Of a DNA stretch of 64,000 bases, positions 23,949 through 38,045 are shown piece by piece; the stretch's first letter is position 1, and each line of letters starts with the position of its first letter. This stretch comes from Sycobia sp. Sy_11 (lineage: Eukaryota > Arthropoda > Insecta > Hymenoptera > Epichrysomallidae). The stretch covers positions 248,001 through 312,000 of the forward strand of contig JACCIC010000139.1 of assembly GCA_018907035.1 (NCBI GenBank), given 5' to 3'. Under the pieces are notes generated by a model. It did no database searches, was not told the origin of the DNA, and worked only from the letters and a program-made list of their open reading frames with translations. The position numbers and the translations under genes are program-made.

Positions 23949-25590
23949 ATTAAAATATGAGCTAATTTAATATATTAAATATGATAACAACTTTAAAAAC
24001 TTCTCATTAGATATTAGTCTTAATTTATTTTATTAGCATTCTTAATTTCCTTAATTAATTAAAAGCAATATAAAATAAGCCAATATGAGTGTATATTTAT
24101 ATTTCTAAATATTGATTTATTACGTATACAGACTGATGAAAATCTATAAATTATTTAAAAAATATTTTTCAGTCTAAAATTCAGTTTTAGATCTAAAAAA
24201 AAGAGTGTTCCCCCTTCATATACGTTGCCCAATCCGAGTCGCGAGCTCTTAGTTTCTATGTTTGAAAAGGGAGTGCACATTGAACGCAGTCCGTGACAAA
24301 TTAAATAGTCCAAAATATTAAGAACGTTTTAAATCTTGCATTAGCGTCATTTATTATTCTGAGTTTCCTTTCTTTATTTTATAAATTTATTTCATAAATT
24401 TTTCTGAAATAAAATTAAATCTATAAAATGAAAATTTTTCGAAGGTCTGTTGATGGCGTCTTCTGATTTTACGCTGGCGGAAATAGAGATCGTTTAATAT
24501 CTTCATCTTCGTACAAGAACTATATAGTAAGTATGATAATAAATAAGCAAATGGATACGTAAAGAAATATAAAATTTATATAGCTCCCAACGATAAAAGA
24601 TTGTGAATTTATAATATGACCTAAAAATATTTTACAACGAATTTCATAAAAATAATTCATAAAAATACGTTATATGCACCTGTCGTCAATTTTCTAAAAT
24701 TATATTTATTAAATTGACAAATCTTTTTAATTATATTTATTATATATATTTATTTATTTATTCTATTATTATATTTATAGATAAAACTTTTTATCGATTG
24801 AGTGCAATTCTTCGAGTCAGGAAAATTTTGCACAAATTATTGATTTTCTATAAATGTTGTTTTTTAAAATTAAACTTATATAGAAAACTCTGTAACCGTC
24901 ACAGTTGAATAGGCTGATTCAGCACATTTTAGTAAAAATATCATAATATTCTGCAGGTGCCAAAATTAAACGGAGAAAGAATAAATCAAGATTTAAATAG
25001 ACGAATGCTTTATTATTTATGGCACAATTTACTTATTTCAAAAATTCATTTTATCCGGAATCCATACAGCGCAAAAAGCAGAATACCTCGATGTGGGAGT
25101 ATTTTATTTGGGAAAAAATCGGTAACTGAGGCTTATCGACTGATTAATCAAGAAAACACTAATAATAGAAAAATACGCAAGGCTTGGGCGTTTCCGTGCA
25201 GATCAAACCCATTTTAAATATGAATTCATATAATTAGAATATAATCATCTGAAATCCCGTTGGCATTTCCGAAGAGTTATTTTAGCTCCAACCTCGTATA
25301 ATTTCCTATAAAGAGAGAATCTTTAATTCTTACTTCACTTAATTAATTAAGATTTCTTAATATTTTGTAAAATAACATTGTTTGTGAAAAAAAAAATTCA
25401 ATCATATATTTATGTCAATATACGAAACGACAGAATTAATCAAGCATTAAAATGAAGTAAACATATTTTTTACCATTGCATATTATTTTATGTATATATA
25501 CGTATAAATATAATTTAGTCCACTTTCGACGCGTTAGTCATTGAGGCAAAACCGCAACGAAGCCTCTCATAATTCGTAGACGACGCCATT
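23944..25590. other. Non-coding, AT-rich
   Basis: A bulged hairpin lies at 24376-24429 (ATTTTATA arms). Frames of 64-86 codons show no domain. Confidence 0.5.

Positions 25591-25593
<3 letters not shown>

Positions 25594-25640
<47 letters not shown>
25594..25640. repeat. (TA)n microsatellite
   Basis: About 23 TA units. Confidence 0.95.
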
Positions 25641-25643
<3 letters not shown>

Positions 25644-25751
25644 GCTAAGAAGTGTTGATGGCTTCAATAAGGCTTGAAATAAAAATAGACGAAAACGACC
25701 CTACATTTAGCTTAATTAATCCTTACGATCTGCGCACTAAAGGCGTGGCTC

Positions 25752-25763
25752 CTCTCTCTCCCT

Positions 25764-25814
<51 letters not shown>
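25752..25814. repeat. (CT)n microsatellite
   Basis: About 30 CT units with a CCTCCTT interruption near the left end. Confidence 0.95.
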
Positions 25815-25815
<1 letters not shown>

Positions 25816-26081
25816 TCTCTCTCGCCCCAATGAATTCAATTATTTCGCATCTATGATGACGAGAGGAGCTGCTAGGAGAGCGCATGCGTCCCGAGACCCG
25901 GGGAGGGAGAGGGAGTGAGAGAGACAGAGAGGCGGAATTCGCTAATTATATCGAAAACTTTGATGTTTCTCAATAACGGTGGTCGCGGTCGCCGGGCGAC
26001 GGATGCGTGCGCATATATTTATAGACGCGAATGAATGTTTTAATGGGTGCCGCCGACCGTGAAAATATTATGTATTAATTT

Positions 26082-26086
26082 TCTCG

Positions 26087-26128
<42 letters not shown>
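26082..26128. repeat. (CT)n microsatellite
   Basis: A second CT tract 270 bp after the first. The sequence between them is GC-richer than the surroundings. Confidence 0.95.
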
Positions 26129-26131
<3 letters not shown>

Positions 26132-27660
26132 GGACAACTGCCCGATGGACGACGAAGAATATAAAGTAACAACGAAAAATTGGCAGGTGTAAATAACAGA
26201 TTTTTTTTCGTAATATAATATATTTAGTCGCTTCTGAATAGATTTTTTGATTTAAATAAACAGGTGTCGGCGCCGTGTTCGTTAATGTACGATCGAAAAT
26301 TGACAGATTTTTAGAGAATAAGAATAATCGAAGAGCACTTCTTATTCGTCTATTATTCTAATTGAATATCATTTCTGACATTGCTCAATAACGGACTAAA
26401 TAAAAGTTTGTCAGAAATATTACGTTCGCACGGAAAATTTGACCGATTTTTGGTAACAAGTATTGCTGAAGTAGAATTTTTTGATGCCTTTGTGTCCGAA
26501 TCCGGTTTCGAAAATTAAAAATTTTTAAATAATTAAATATACAATAATATTTGAAAAAATTATTATATTGTTAAATCAGTAATTTTTAATAATAATGCGT
26601 TCGTTATAGACTGACAATACTATCTATTTATAGTATAAAATACCTTGAATAAAAATCCGTTCCACGGTAACTTATTATTATTTATGCTGAAAATAGGCGT
26701 ATTATAATCCATATCAAATTCACGATTATTCATATTGGAAATTATAAAAATAACCGATTGATCTCGGGTTATATTTAAATATGCACCGTAGATTATATAT
26801 GGGCTTAGTTGAATAGGCTGTAGGCGCCTATCGGATGAGGAGAGAATCTAGCGGAGAGTCGAACAAATCGTTGCTTGCTTCAGTAAAATTTCGAAATTGT
26901 ATGCATAAAGTTAAAAATACTGAATTAATTGAAACTAAAGCAGAGAAGGTGCTTAAGTACAGTTGAGATTGTGTAAAAGATAAATCATGAGATCTCCTCC
27001 ACATCGTCGAATGGGTATTGATGAAGGAGCCTGCTCGAAAGAACTGATAATGGAAGTGTCAACACTAATTTCAGTCCACATTGTATCCCTGAACCTGTCG
27101 TTCTTAAAATTCAAAATATAGGACCGTTAGATCCGAAGATTAAATTTATTTTCTAATATCAAATTGGCGAACAATCATAAGTAATTTACCAAAGTATGAA
27201 AACTTGAAAGTGAGAAAAAAAATTTTGTTGGTGTTTTGGTAGTTGCAAATTACACCTATTTTTTTAATAATATCTATTTATTTTGTAATATTTAATAATT
27301 CAGTTTTTTATAAATCAAATAATGCAATGGTAAACTGCTTGCGTAACATAGATATCAGGAAAAAAATTAAAGTAAGAAAAGCAACTGGTATATCAACAAT
27401 TTAAAAAAATATTAATAATGCTGATACAAATGCCAATATCATTTCGAAGTATGATGTAAAAATAAAATGTATATGTATATCGGCAGAAGAAAACTATAAA
27501 TTTATCTTACTATAATGAAAATATAAAGTTTTTTGACTTACTATCTATCGAACAATGAAATAAAAATAAATAAATATTCACAGATACAATCTAATCATTC
27601 CGTTTATCGCCACTTAACAACATCTACTTTTGAAAAAGCTGGTGAGTTAAGAGATAGTGT
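26129..27660. other. Non-coding, AT-rich
   Basis: Contains a 10-bp palindrome TAGGCGCCTA at 26821-26830 and CAGGTG sites near 26184 and 26262. No gene was seen. Confidence 0.5.
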
Positions 27661-27661
27661 G

Positions 27662-27665
<4 letters not shown>

Positions 27666-27714
<49 letters not shown>
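27666..27714. repeat. (GA)n microsatellite
   Basis: About 24 GA units. Confidence 0.95.
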
Positions 27715-27715
<1 letters not shown>

Positions 27716-27907
27716 TAGAGACCCAATTCACTATTTGTATACATACATTCCTTTGACTATATTTGTTTCAATTTTCAATTCGAATCTAATAGCTTTGAAA
27801 TATATCGCGAACTGGGCATTCGTCGCGGTATTCCCGCAGACCGAAATAACTTCGACATTAGTCCAAGAGCAGTGAACAAGAGCGCCCGTGAGAAAATGAA
27901 AATGAGA

Positions 27908-27931
27908 AGAGAGAGAGAGAGAGAGAGAGAG
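27908..27931. repeat. (GA)n microsatellite
   Basis: About 12 GA units. Confidence 0.9.
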
Positions 27932-28189
27932 TCAAAGGAGACGCTGGTGCGAAGAATCGAGATATCGAGAGCACGTGTATATTATTTGCCATTGCAATCG
28001 GAAACCGACAGTCGCAATTTTCCATATTTTATTCCCGGATAGTCTGTTCCTTTTTGTTTCGACTATGCGTGTACGTGCATACACGCATACTTGATCGTCG
28101 CGAACCAGCTCTACAAACGATGCATATCTCGACGCGACAGTAGGCAGAAACACCTATAGACATTTACACTTTTTTTCTAAATATTTTAC

Positions 28190-28560
28190 GTCCTCCGCAG
28201 GAGCTGCACTTCCGACAACGCCTCGAGCGCGAGAGCTCTAAAAGTTTTCCCCATAGAGGACATGTAAGTCCAGTCAACGACAGATTTCGAAGGGGGGTGG
28301 GGGTTGAATTTCAAAGTGCGCCCCCCGCGCAGCTTTCCCATCGTTCGAGGAGGGGTCTCGACGCGTTATCCAGCTTGCACTCCCCAGGCCGCCCACTGAT
28401 CGTTGCAATCGCAAGAGTCGGCGCGCCGATAAAAGCGCGAAAGTCGCGGTCGTCCGATTGGAGCGCGGCGTCGGGCGTGGAGAGCTCGCACTGGTTGATC
28501 GAACGAAAGGCAACTCTGATTATCTCGAAAGTGAGCCCCCGCCCCCACTCCCCCCATGTA
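28190..28560. other. GC-rich, CpG-containing block
   Basis: Frames of 70-131 codons overlap on both strands and none shows a domain. This is typical of GC-rich non-coding sequence. No long CT/GA tract lies inside; the nearest is at 27908. Confidence 0.4.
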
Positions 28561-28739
28561 TCTCTGAAGCTCGTACATTCCTATACGCTAGTTTCGGATT
28601 TATCGTCGTCTACGACAACGATATCTGGTGGCGTGGGAATTTTGGAAAATCTAAGGGACACTACACGGACTCGAAAATGCGCACACACATGACAATAGAA
28701 ATAAATTTTCAAGAAAATTCACCGTTGAGTGCAGCCAAC

Positions 28740-31200
28740 TAATTTTTCCATCGCCTCCAAATGGGATGGAACGTATAGTTTGCTTAAATTCATATCAACG
28801 CCAGAAAAGTAACGTGTAAAAATGAAATACGCTGCGAGTATAATTTACCGAACGTTTCGTTTTTTATTTCATCAATACCCCGGCGTCGTTGTTAATTTGC
28901 CTGCTTGTGTGAAAAATAAAAACTGCATTTTTTCAAGAAGACATTCCTTTAGAATTATATTTAGTCGTTTCTATATCGAGGAACGTGGCATAATAACATT
29001 CTTTTATCTTAAAGGAGAGATTGTTGAACAGGAAAGAGAGAGATTGTTAAAATATTCTCAAATATTATTTGACTTTAAATATTATTGAACTCAAATATTG
29101 TTGATATGACCCATAACCAGACAATGTTTAAGATGATCAATTATACACCATTCTCATGTGTATTTTATTACAGATAAACGAACGCTCGCACTGAATTGCC
29201 AGCTACGTTTTAAAATATTACAGGGAAAACTCAAAGAACATTATTAATACGAGTAAGTCATTGTTTGTATACCCTAGCTTACATTACTGGGGATATGTGT
29301 TTAAGAGGCGGACGAATTGTATCTGGTACTATCGTGTAACGATGTAAAGATGAATATATTTTGCTCCACAAAAATTGACTGGCCGAGATCTACTGAAGGG
29401 AATGCTTTTGCCAGGGCGTGCCTAATATACCCATAATTTACATTGCTTGAATAAAAAATTCGCGACGCGCAATCTGGGCGTCTGCGGAGGGACGAATTCA
29501 AATTTATTGTTCAACTGTGTCCATTGAAATTGCCGAATGTATTGGCCAATGAACCGATCCATAAATCGTTCGCGAGGGCAGCATGAAGTTTGAAATATTA
29601 AGAGCTTTTCGCATATTCATCGAAGAAACATGCATTCCTTTGATATTGCCGTTTGTCATTCGAAACGCGCGTATCTGAAACTGCTTGCCTCGAACATGGC
29701 GAGCTACCTACGAACGTCCAATTTTTTTTTTTTTTTTTTGACAAAGCACTGCATTCTCATTTATTTAGCCTAGTTTTGAAATCTCTGTTTTCAAAATATG
29801 CGTAAATTCAATTCGAGTTTTTGTTTTGTTACTTAATTATGGGAGAGGATTAAATAAACTGATATAAATTTAAGAGTTTGTTCACGATAAATGTATGCAA
29901 AACAGTAAAACGTTTATTCTTTCTTAGCGGCGTTTCGATAACCCATTTTCGTTTTTCCACTCCTATTCAAAAATTCTCGTAGTCTAAAGCAAAGTAGAAT
30001 TTTCGCTTTACTAGTATTTTCTCTCTCACACACACACATACACTCTTTTGTCTGAGAAGCTTTGGCTTACTATAATCAGATTCTGGGTTACATTTCAGAA
30101 AAGCTGTTTGCGGGGAAGAATATCAGTCGGGGTTTGCTAAATTTCATAATAAATATACGGATTCGGAATGCAGCTGATAATCATCCAATTGTTTCATTAG
30201 TAGCTATCAATTTTTTTCGTGCCCTTTCATCATTACGTGAAAAACTTAAGCGCTGCGATTTTTCGGACATTGCTATGATCTGATATACAATACAACCTTT
30301 GGAAATTCATCGTCTGTAGCGCTTCGAGAATCCGGTATTCCTTATGGAACTATGGACGGTCCTGTTTTTTTTTTTCATTATTTACGAATAATGTATCTCT
30401 GTTTCACGCTTTTATTTTGATAGCGTTTATTGTAAATGAATATTTTCGGACAGTGCCGCCATCGTCATTATTAAGTCTCCTTTGAAGATTAATGAAGTTG
30501 CTGTTGAGTATGCAAATCCTGTCCCAATCCTCAGCGTTATTTTTGAGATAGCACATTGACCTGGGCACTTCAAAGTTTAATAGATCCCAAAAAGTGTTCC
30601 GCCGCACTGAAGAACGCGACAAAAAGTTATTATTTTTAGAAATCCTAGGTTATTCGTTGTTGCAGTATTCGATGAGCCGCAAACATTTAACATTTATTTT
30701 GCTTAGCTTTATATTAAATCTTGAGTTGTCTGAGTACGTTATAGGTAAATTTAATGTGAATGACGTCTATAGGCCTGACGATTCGTATTGCACTTATTTA
30801 GATTTGGAGTTCCTTAGAGTCTGTAAATGTTATTATTTCCTTTGATTTATTCTTTTAGTATTTAGCATTTATGGAGTAATTTACTTTATTGTATTTGCGC
30901 ATTATATAAACGGTCTAATTTTACATCTGCTTCATTTTCGGGTTTATTTCAGGAGCATTGTGATGGTTTTACGTAAAATGTAAGTCAATAGTTTTGATTT
31001 TTATTCTTATTTTTTTCTTATTTATTCTTATTTTTATTTATAATTTTATTTTCATTTAGTTTTAAGTATTTTAAAACTGCACACCTTGAGCCTTTAGTCT
31101 CAAAATCTATTGGTTATGTATCTGTTTCTCTCTATCTCCCTCTCTCGCTCTCTCTCTCTTTTTTACTCTCTTTCTTTCTCTATATCATATACATGAACTG
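28740..31200. other. Non-coding, AT-rich
   Basis: Holds an 18-base T-run (29722-29739). The best frame is 88 codons (28822-29088) with no domain. Confidence 0.5.
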
Positions 31201-31507
31201 ATCAACGCCACTCATTGTTCTTTGTCTCCTGAAAATTACCCCTTCCCCGCGCCTCGATACTCCACAAGGACGTATCGTCATTACGTAGAATTGCGATTCC
31301 TCCTTTTTTCTATTTTAAAGGTCTATTTTTTTTTATCAAGCTGACATTCGCGCGGTGCTCAGCGTTCGATCTGCCCAGCCTCGATCCGTCCTAGAATGTC
31401 AATGAAAATATACGGGATCTATTTTTCATCTCTGGCCAGCGTGGATTCTAGAATTACTTCTCGCTACCCCTTCTAATCGTCGCCACGGAGCTTCGAATCT
31501 CTCTTTT

Positions 31508-31510
<3 letters not shown>

Positions 31511-31545
<35 letters not shown>
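31511..31545. repeat. (CT)n microsatellite
   Basis: About 17 CT units. Weaker CT-rich sequence also lies at 31131-31180. Confidence 0.95.
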
Positions 31546-31549
<4 letters not shown>

Positions 31550-31559
31550 GACGATTATG

Positions 31560-32300
31560 AGGCAACGATATATATAAATTATATCGAGTGAGGCAACGAA
31601 TTATTTACGGAACTATTTCCGCACGACAACGGCCCCGTCGCTTTATAAAGAGCGTTTCAATAGCCACAGGAACATCAACCGAAGAACGCGCGGGTCTCAA
31701 AACAAAACAAAAAAAAAAAAAAAGAAAAGAAAAGAAAACATTCGTTTCGTGCCACCGCGCGACGCCGCGTACACGAATATAAACAAATAGAGCGCTGCTT
31801 CTCGCTCTATTGGATTCTCTTTGTTCTATATCGCATCTAAAATCGTTTTCCGTCAGTTTCACGCAAGTATTAGTTTAGTAATAGTTTTATTTATGCTGTA
31901 ATACAGAAGTACAATTTTCGACTTGGGCGACCTCTATACATACACATACGTATAGTTTTTCATCAAAGCCTCGGCCGCCCCGTCAATCCCCGCTCGTTTA
32001 TTCCAATACATGATCAGCCGGGTATTACATTTGTCGCGACGGGTTGTCGGTAAAGTGTGGCTGTGTCTTCCTTCTCGCTCTTCGGCCCTCTTCTCAGCGG
32101 CGCGTGAGGGTAGGAGAGTGACGCGAGTGATAATAGCCGGGGTTTCTTTCCCATTTCCGTTCATCTCTGCCGCGCGTAACGAGAGAATCGTATCATTCGA
32201 CACCCATGAATAAAAGTTACAGATATTTCCGAGGGCGCGTGCAAATTACCGGCCAAGCTGAAGGCTACTTCCGTGCGCACGCATTTCGAAGTGTTCTAAC
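31560..32300. other. Moderately GC-rich, non-coding
   Basis: Contains an A-rich run (about 31707-31738). Frames of 64-89 codons overlap on both strands and are unrecognised. Confidence 0.4.
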
Positions 32301-34440
32301 TGTTGTCACGTGTCGCGTACAATAACCTAACGTCTGAACATTTTCGACCTTCGTTCTTGCTGCTATATTCATTTAAATAACAAACGATGTTCTAACATTG
32401 TAAGGAATGAATTTTCTTACTAGTGTGGTACGATATTTTATATTACAATAGCCGAGAAATCATGCGAAAATCGGGATTTTGAAGGTCGAGTGCTGTAATC
32501 TATTATCTTCCTCTCTACTTATTTGTTCAAAGCATTCATATTCTGTTATATTTTACAAATTATTTCAAAATTATTTTTTGTAAATATTTTTTGTATGCAA
32601 AATAACAAATAAGAATCGTTGAAGCACTTCGAATAATCACTTTTTGGCATAACTTGGAATATAAATCATGAATACTCGGAATGCTGAATCTCTCAATGCT
32701 CTCCTGAAACCTGAGTAATCTTTCACAGGTCTAGTCGTAATTTTGAAATTTGTTACTAATGTCTGTCGATTCACGAATCTCGTGTCGTTTTAGAAACAGA
32801 AAAAAGACACACGAGTCTCTCATATCTCACAAATCTATTGCCCAAGACACAGACCACCAATCATTAGTCATCAGATACATTAGTACATTTTATTGATCTT
32901 AAAAAACATGAATTATTATGCACTCGTCATTTCAAAAACATCCGCAAAACACAATGCACGGACCAACCGATATTCCAATATAATCTTTTAACAATAATTC
33001 GATGATTCTCCAAACCTACGATCTCAGTGCTTCAACGTATTGATCTAATGTTAATGTGCTGGAGTCAAAGCAAGTCCAAATTTCCAAATATTACCTTACT
33101 TTTGGAACATAGAGCTCCTGCACTTTGAATACAAAAGCTTATAATATTGAAGCTACGTGTTTAATGATAACCGTAATAAATACATATTATGTAAAACTAG
33201 TCGAAGTAATCATTTTTTCATGAGAAGAAATTTCTCGAGATCGAATCTCCTGCAAGAAACTTACAGATGAGTACCGTACAATACTTTGTACCAGTCCAAT
33301 CTTAGAATCACGATTTCGATAGAATTTTTTGGCATTCCTGATGTTTATCTCCCACGATTCAATGTTATTTAGCTATGAAACAAGATAATTTTGCTCAATA
33401 GTCAATATGAGCTTGGTGTAATTAGATTCTCTGAAGATTCCGATAAGCTATAACAATAGAAGCATCAGATTCATACTGCCTTTAAAGGTATCGAATCAAC
33501 TTAGGCAAACTTGTTTTGAAAACAGCCATTATCATCTCCATACCTTATGTAAAGAAAAAAATCGATTTCTAAAGTAGCACAGAACTATTTGCTTCTTCAC
33601 TTCAAGGTGAAATAATCATCCACAGATGTCTTTTACTTCATGCATAATCCATCGTGACAATTATTACAAAATATATTTTTTTCTTTTATTATATTTCAAT
33701 TCCACAGGGAAGGGAAAAAATTCCAATTTAAGTGGGTCAATGTATTGTTCTATCTATACTGAAAATCTGAAGATGCTCAAGGAGAATTAGAAAGAGTAGA
33801 AGAAAGAGTGGAAAGACGCGATTCTTTTTAGATAGCTTAGGCTTGTGAGTTATGTTGTGACATACATGCTTTACGAAATTCAATCTTGCTTTGGATGAAT
33901 ATTTATAGATATATCGGTTATCTGGCCAAATTCTAATTTCAGCGCCACCTGCTGACACCTGTCCCGTGATCTCAAAAAAAACACTCGGCAGATTATCATC
34001 GGTGGAACATAGCAAATCTACATTTCGCTGAACTTCAATATCGCTAATTTCGGCTTAGTATTTTTTAGCTATTCTAGTTAGACATAATGCACGTTACATA
34101 AAACTGTTTTCCACTTTCTTTTCTATCTCTCGCTTCATCAAGAATCTAAATTAATTATATCTGAAAATCTAAGAAATTTCTCATCTCGTTTCTAGAGCTT
34201 TGTATACAATACAAAAGCAGTATCGGCAGAAAATTAAGAAAATTTAAAAAAAAAAATAAAAAATAAAAAAAAAATTTTAATTAATCATTATAGCATATGG
34301 ACACGAATATTATATCGTCCAGATTGTTCCAAAAATAAGCTGATAAAACTTCAACGCTCGATTGCGATATGAATATCGTCATAACGAAATCATGACCTTA
34401 TATGGATAAAGACATCTAACAATCATTTCCATCATCATTT
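32301..34440. other. Non-coding, AT-rich
   Basis: Holds the CTCF-type motif (33939-33955). A 92-codon minus frame (33737-34015) runs through that motif and has no domain. Confidence 0.5.
33939..33955 (-). promoter_or_regulatory. CTCF-type insulator motif
   Basis: The minus strand reads TCAGCAGGTGGCGCTGA. It fits the conserved CTCF core CCASYAGRKGGCR except for the first base. A second CACCTG (33956-33961) follows four bases after the one inside the motif. CTCF is conserved in insects. Binding is untested. Confidence 0.45.
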
Positions 34441-34479
34441 CGTAAGACCGCACCATTTGCAATTAAAGCTCCGCGCATT

Positions 34480-34980
34480 GTGGGTGCCGCGCGCGACATA
34501 TAGATATAACAGATGCATAAAAACACTTTCGCATATACCAACCGGCACTCTTGTGACGAGTTGTGAAAGAGGTGCCCGTAATAGGTGCGCGTGGGAGTTG
34601 GCCGACGAGGGGATTGGGTACGGGGATGGGATGCTCTCTTGTTCGCGACTTTTGGCAGTCGAGCGCGCTGCACACGCTCCATCGAGTCGCCACGCACCCT
34701 CCGCAAGAGCGCGCGCAAGTGTGTGTCAAGGGGGGGGGGATGGTCTATCCGCGCAAATTATTTTAATCGAGCATCATTTATCGAAAGCGTCTCAATTAGG
34801 CGAGAGCGACGGAGCGAGAAAGTGAGAAGGACGTTTTTCGCTTTTACGCTTGCGCCTGTTGCTCTTCGGGGCCCGGTAATTTTCGTTGCTAGACTCTCCC
34901 TGGGCAAGACTAGTAACGCACAAATCGATGTACCCACGCGCATGGGTATGTACATTTATATGTGCGCGCGGGCAACGGCT
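34480..34980. other. GC-rich, CpG-containing block
   Basis: Up to five overlapping frames on both strands, the longest 157 codons, none with a domain. Contains a long G-run near 34730. The GA tract at 35116 lies 135 bp to the right. Confidence 0.4.
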
Positions 34981-35115
34981 GTACAGCTGATCACAGAAGA
35001 TCGGCTTACATCGTTAGTTATTCGAGTTCAAAGACAAAATCAGAATTTAGCAGTATGATAAATCACTCGGCGTGTAAATGTAGAAAAGAGTTTGACTTCG
35101 TAATACTGATAGACC

Positions 35116-35151
<36 letters not shown>
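35116..35151. repeat. (GA)n microsatellite
   Basis: About 17 GA units. Confidence 0.95.
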
Positions 35152-35153
<2 letters not shown>

Positions 35154-35159
35154 GAAAGC

Positions 35160-36235
35160 AAATATCGCTCATTTGTAAAATAAAAATAAAACTATATAAA
35201 TTAAAGACATGAAGAGCTTAAAAGTATTAAATATACGGAAATATGCCAACACGTGTTGCAATACTATTATATAAACAAATAGTTATATCTCAGTTAGCTA
35301 TTTATTTAAATTAATAAAGGAATATATTAAAAAATATATAATTGTATCTCATGAATTGGAAAAGGTAAAAAAACAGCATAAATATTCAAAATATTAATGA
35401 TTAGTTTCCCGTACTGTAACTTAACATAATGATAGAATAATATGAAACGTAAATAGAAATAATAAAGAGGAAAGAAATAATAACAATCTTAATAAACTAA
35501 AATTAAAAGGATCATTGATCTAATGGATTTCGGTTAAGCTTTATAATTCTTTCCTTTCGCAAGCGATGCACTCTTAAGTTATTTTAAAGGGTGGATAATA
35601 CGAGTAGCCATGGCCGATGAAGATATAGGCCAAATGCATTTTTCTAAAGTCACCCCATCATGGATTCGAATACCAATATGCTAGTTTTCGAATAATTCAA
35701 ATATGAGGTCTTGGTTTGGCCATTTTTGATTTATAAAACGTTATTGCAGTAAATTAAAATAAAAATAATCATTGGGACATTCGTCAACTACACTAAAGTA
35801 TTCGATTTGTCGGGGACTGATGTCACGCGGGAACTTTCCTCCCGAGTTTTTTACCCACATTCTGGCGTTAATTGGTGACCGGTGATTTGTTTTTTTGAAA
35901 ATTAATCATTCGAGAGCGAGAGGTTAATTCAGATAAAGATCGATGCGCTCTTGTAATTTAAAGCAATCTGGCTTCGGGCTATAAGTGACCGTCAGAAGTC
36001 TTCCTTTATACGAACACGAATAACAACAGTAATAATAATGTGTAACAAAATGCCAATCGACCAAGTTCGAACGATTATATTTAAAACTTTTAGAGAAATA
36101 TACAGGTTGTTGTCGGACGGCGAAACAAAACTCGGCATTGTTTTACATATCCCTGGTGCACGGTTGATGTTACTACATATATATATATATATCGCCGAAA
36201 AACGCGCTCGCGCGGTAAACGATAAATAAAGTCGC
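35160..36235. other. Non-coding, AT-rich
   Basis: Contains the CACGTG palindrome (35247). Nothing else was recognised. Confidence 0.5.
35247..35258. promoter_or_regulatory. Palindromic CACGTG E-box
   Basis: CAACACGTGTTG is a perfect 12-bp palindrome centred on CACGTG, the site type used by Myc/Max, Hairy-class and Clock/Cycle proteins. A single short site in plain DNA can arise by chance. Confidence 0.2.
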
Positions 36236-36474
36236 TCTGTGCAACATTGTCTTTCGTCTCGCTGTGCCAAAAGGTTGAAATGACAAACCGTCCGCGGTTA
36301 TTTCTTGCCCGTCGAGCGTAAATAATGAATATCACCCCACCCCCCCCTCCTCGTCCAACCCGCTTGCGCCAGCCACTATCGCTCTTCATCTTTCTTTTGG
36401 GGTACCTGGGTGATGAGGGGGGGGGGGTGAGGGCACGGTTAACTCTGCCGTTAATTTTGTTCCGCTTTCTGCTT

Positions 36475-36478
<4 letters not shown>

Positions 36479-36515
<37 letters not shown>
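36479..36515. repeat. (CT)n microsatellite
   Basis: About 18 CT units inside the GC-rich block. Confidence 0.95.
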
Positions 36516-36518
<3 letters not shown>

Positions 36519-36910
36519 TGTTCCTCTTTCACGGTGCCGGCTTAAGGCGTGCCTGTAGAAGCTGACGGCATCAGCGCAAAAATATCGACGCAAGTATTTA
36601 CAAATTTACAGCAACGCCACGCAGACGCACGTTTGGGGCTTATGAATGGGCCGCTTATGAATTATTCTCGGAGAGCTTCCTATAGCTTTCCATTAATTTA
36701 TACTTTTTCCTTTATTTACGAGGAAACGCACTATCAATTTATTCGACTATTCGATTGGGAAGGCTTGGAGTATATTGCAGCTGGCTTCGGGGCAGCTTAA
36801 TTGAAATGTTTTATAGTCCTTCTGGTCTATATAACAGACGTTTTAGTGGCACTTTTCATCTCGCGCGAACATTATTTTTGCTCGGTCGAGAAATCGATTT
36901 AGCGCGCCGC

Positions 36911-36935
36911 GGGGGAGGGGGGGGGAAGAAGGGGG
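36911..36935 (+). other. G-run cluster, G-quadruplex candidate
   Basis: G5, A, a run of nine G, AAGAA and G5 lie in series within the GC-rich block 36240-37060. Long G homopolymers here are also prone to assembly error. Confidence 0.4.
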
Positions 36936-37060
36936 CACTTGCGACAAGTAGATCGCGTTCAATTTCATTTGGTAAATTGACGATAAATTAATATCAAATA
37001 ATGGATTGGACGGGTTTTTCCGAGGCCGACGGCTCAAATCAGACGCTTTAGGCAGTCGTT

Positions 37061-38045
37061 ACTTTTTATTAGAGAGGGGTATATCGGTTAATCCTTTATA
37101 TATTCGTGCATTTAAATTACACGTAATTTATATTTCTTCATGCCTACGAAGCGAAAGCCAAAATCCTATAAATATTCGTTCTAAACTGGTCGAAGTGCGC
37201 GCCAATCAAAGTCGTCTTAATCATAAAATAGTCGACGAAAATTAGCGAAATAGAGAGTGCGAAATAAATCTTTAGTTTATTATTATTTAGTGACAATAAG
37301 ACAAAAAACATAGTTTATCGAATAATCCAGATGAGCTTGATATCAATGGATTGTCTAAAAAATTTTGCCGTCAGTGCCGAAACTCGTTATAATTAGACCC
37401 TTCTTATCCCCCACCCCTTCACTGATAATTATTGATTATGGACACGACACCAAAGCAGCAATCGAAATTTTATATTTTATGTCAGTAAGTTTTACGTAAG
37501 TTTTTGTCAGGCGAAAATGGAAACCCAACAGAACCCCCTTCTTAATAAGGATTTACAAACTGAAACTACGGTTTTGAACCAGATTTTTGACAATTCATCT
37601 GTTGACTACTATGAATCATTCATTTATTTTTAATGAATTGGGTAATTTTCACTGATTATGCAGTTAATAAATATTCTCTGTAAATTATAATCGTATTTTA
37701 ATTAATGATATTTCATAATAATGTATTTCGTGTTATGATTTTTTTTTATTAATTTCTTTTGAATTATTTTCAATCTTGAATAACGGGATTGCTTTTGCAA
37801 TATTCCTAGCCAAAAAGAAAAAATCTTCGAGTATTTAAAAGGATAAATATAATATACATGAAAGTCTGACCGAGCCCCTTCAGATTGAATGGTTTTCTTT
37901 ATGCATCGCTGTGTCTCTGACAGTGTTAAAATTTTTCTATAATACATACGTTTTTCACGTATATCCATTTGGGATAAAAAATTTCTCTAAAACACCCGAA
38001 AGAACTTTACAAAATTTACATATCCCACCAGCGCATTCTGCGCTC
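37061..38045. other. Non-coding, AT-rich
   Basis: No frame above 90 codons and no structure recognised. Confidence 0.5.

Larger units (their letters stand above)
36240..37060. other. GC-rich, CpG-containing block
   Basis: Carries a (CT)n tract, a long G-run near 36417-36428 and a G-quadruplex candidate. Frames up to 167 codons (36090-36593, minus) are largely translated microsatellite. Confidence 0.45.

Noticed and set aside
34585..35058. 157-codon frame with four overlapping frames
   Set aside because: Several frames of similar length overlap on both strands of a GC-rich block. None is better supported than the others.
36090..36593. 167-codon minus-strand frame
   Set aside because: A large part is translated (CT)n giving Glu-Arg repeats; there is no domain.
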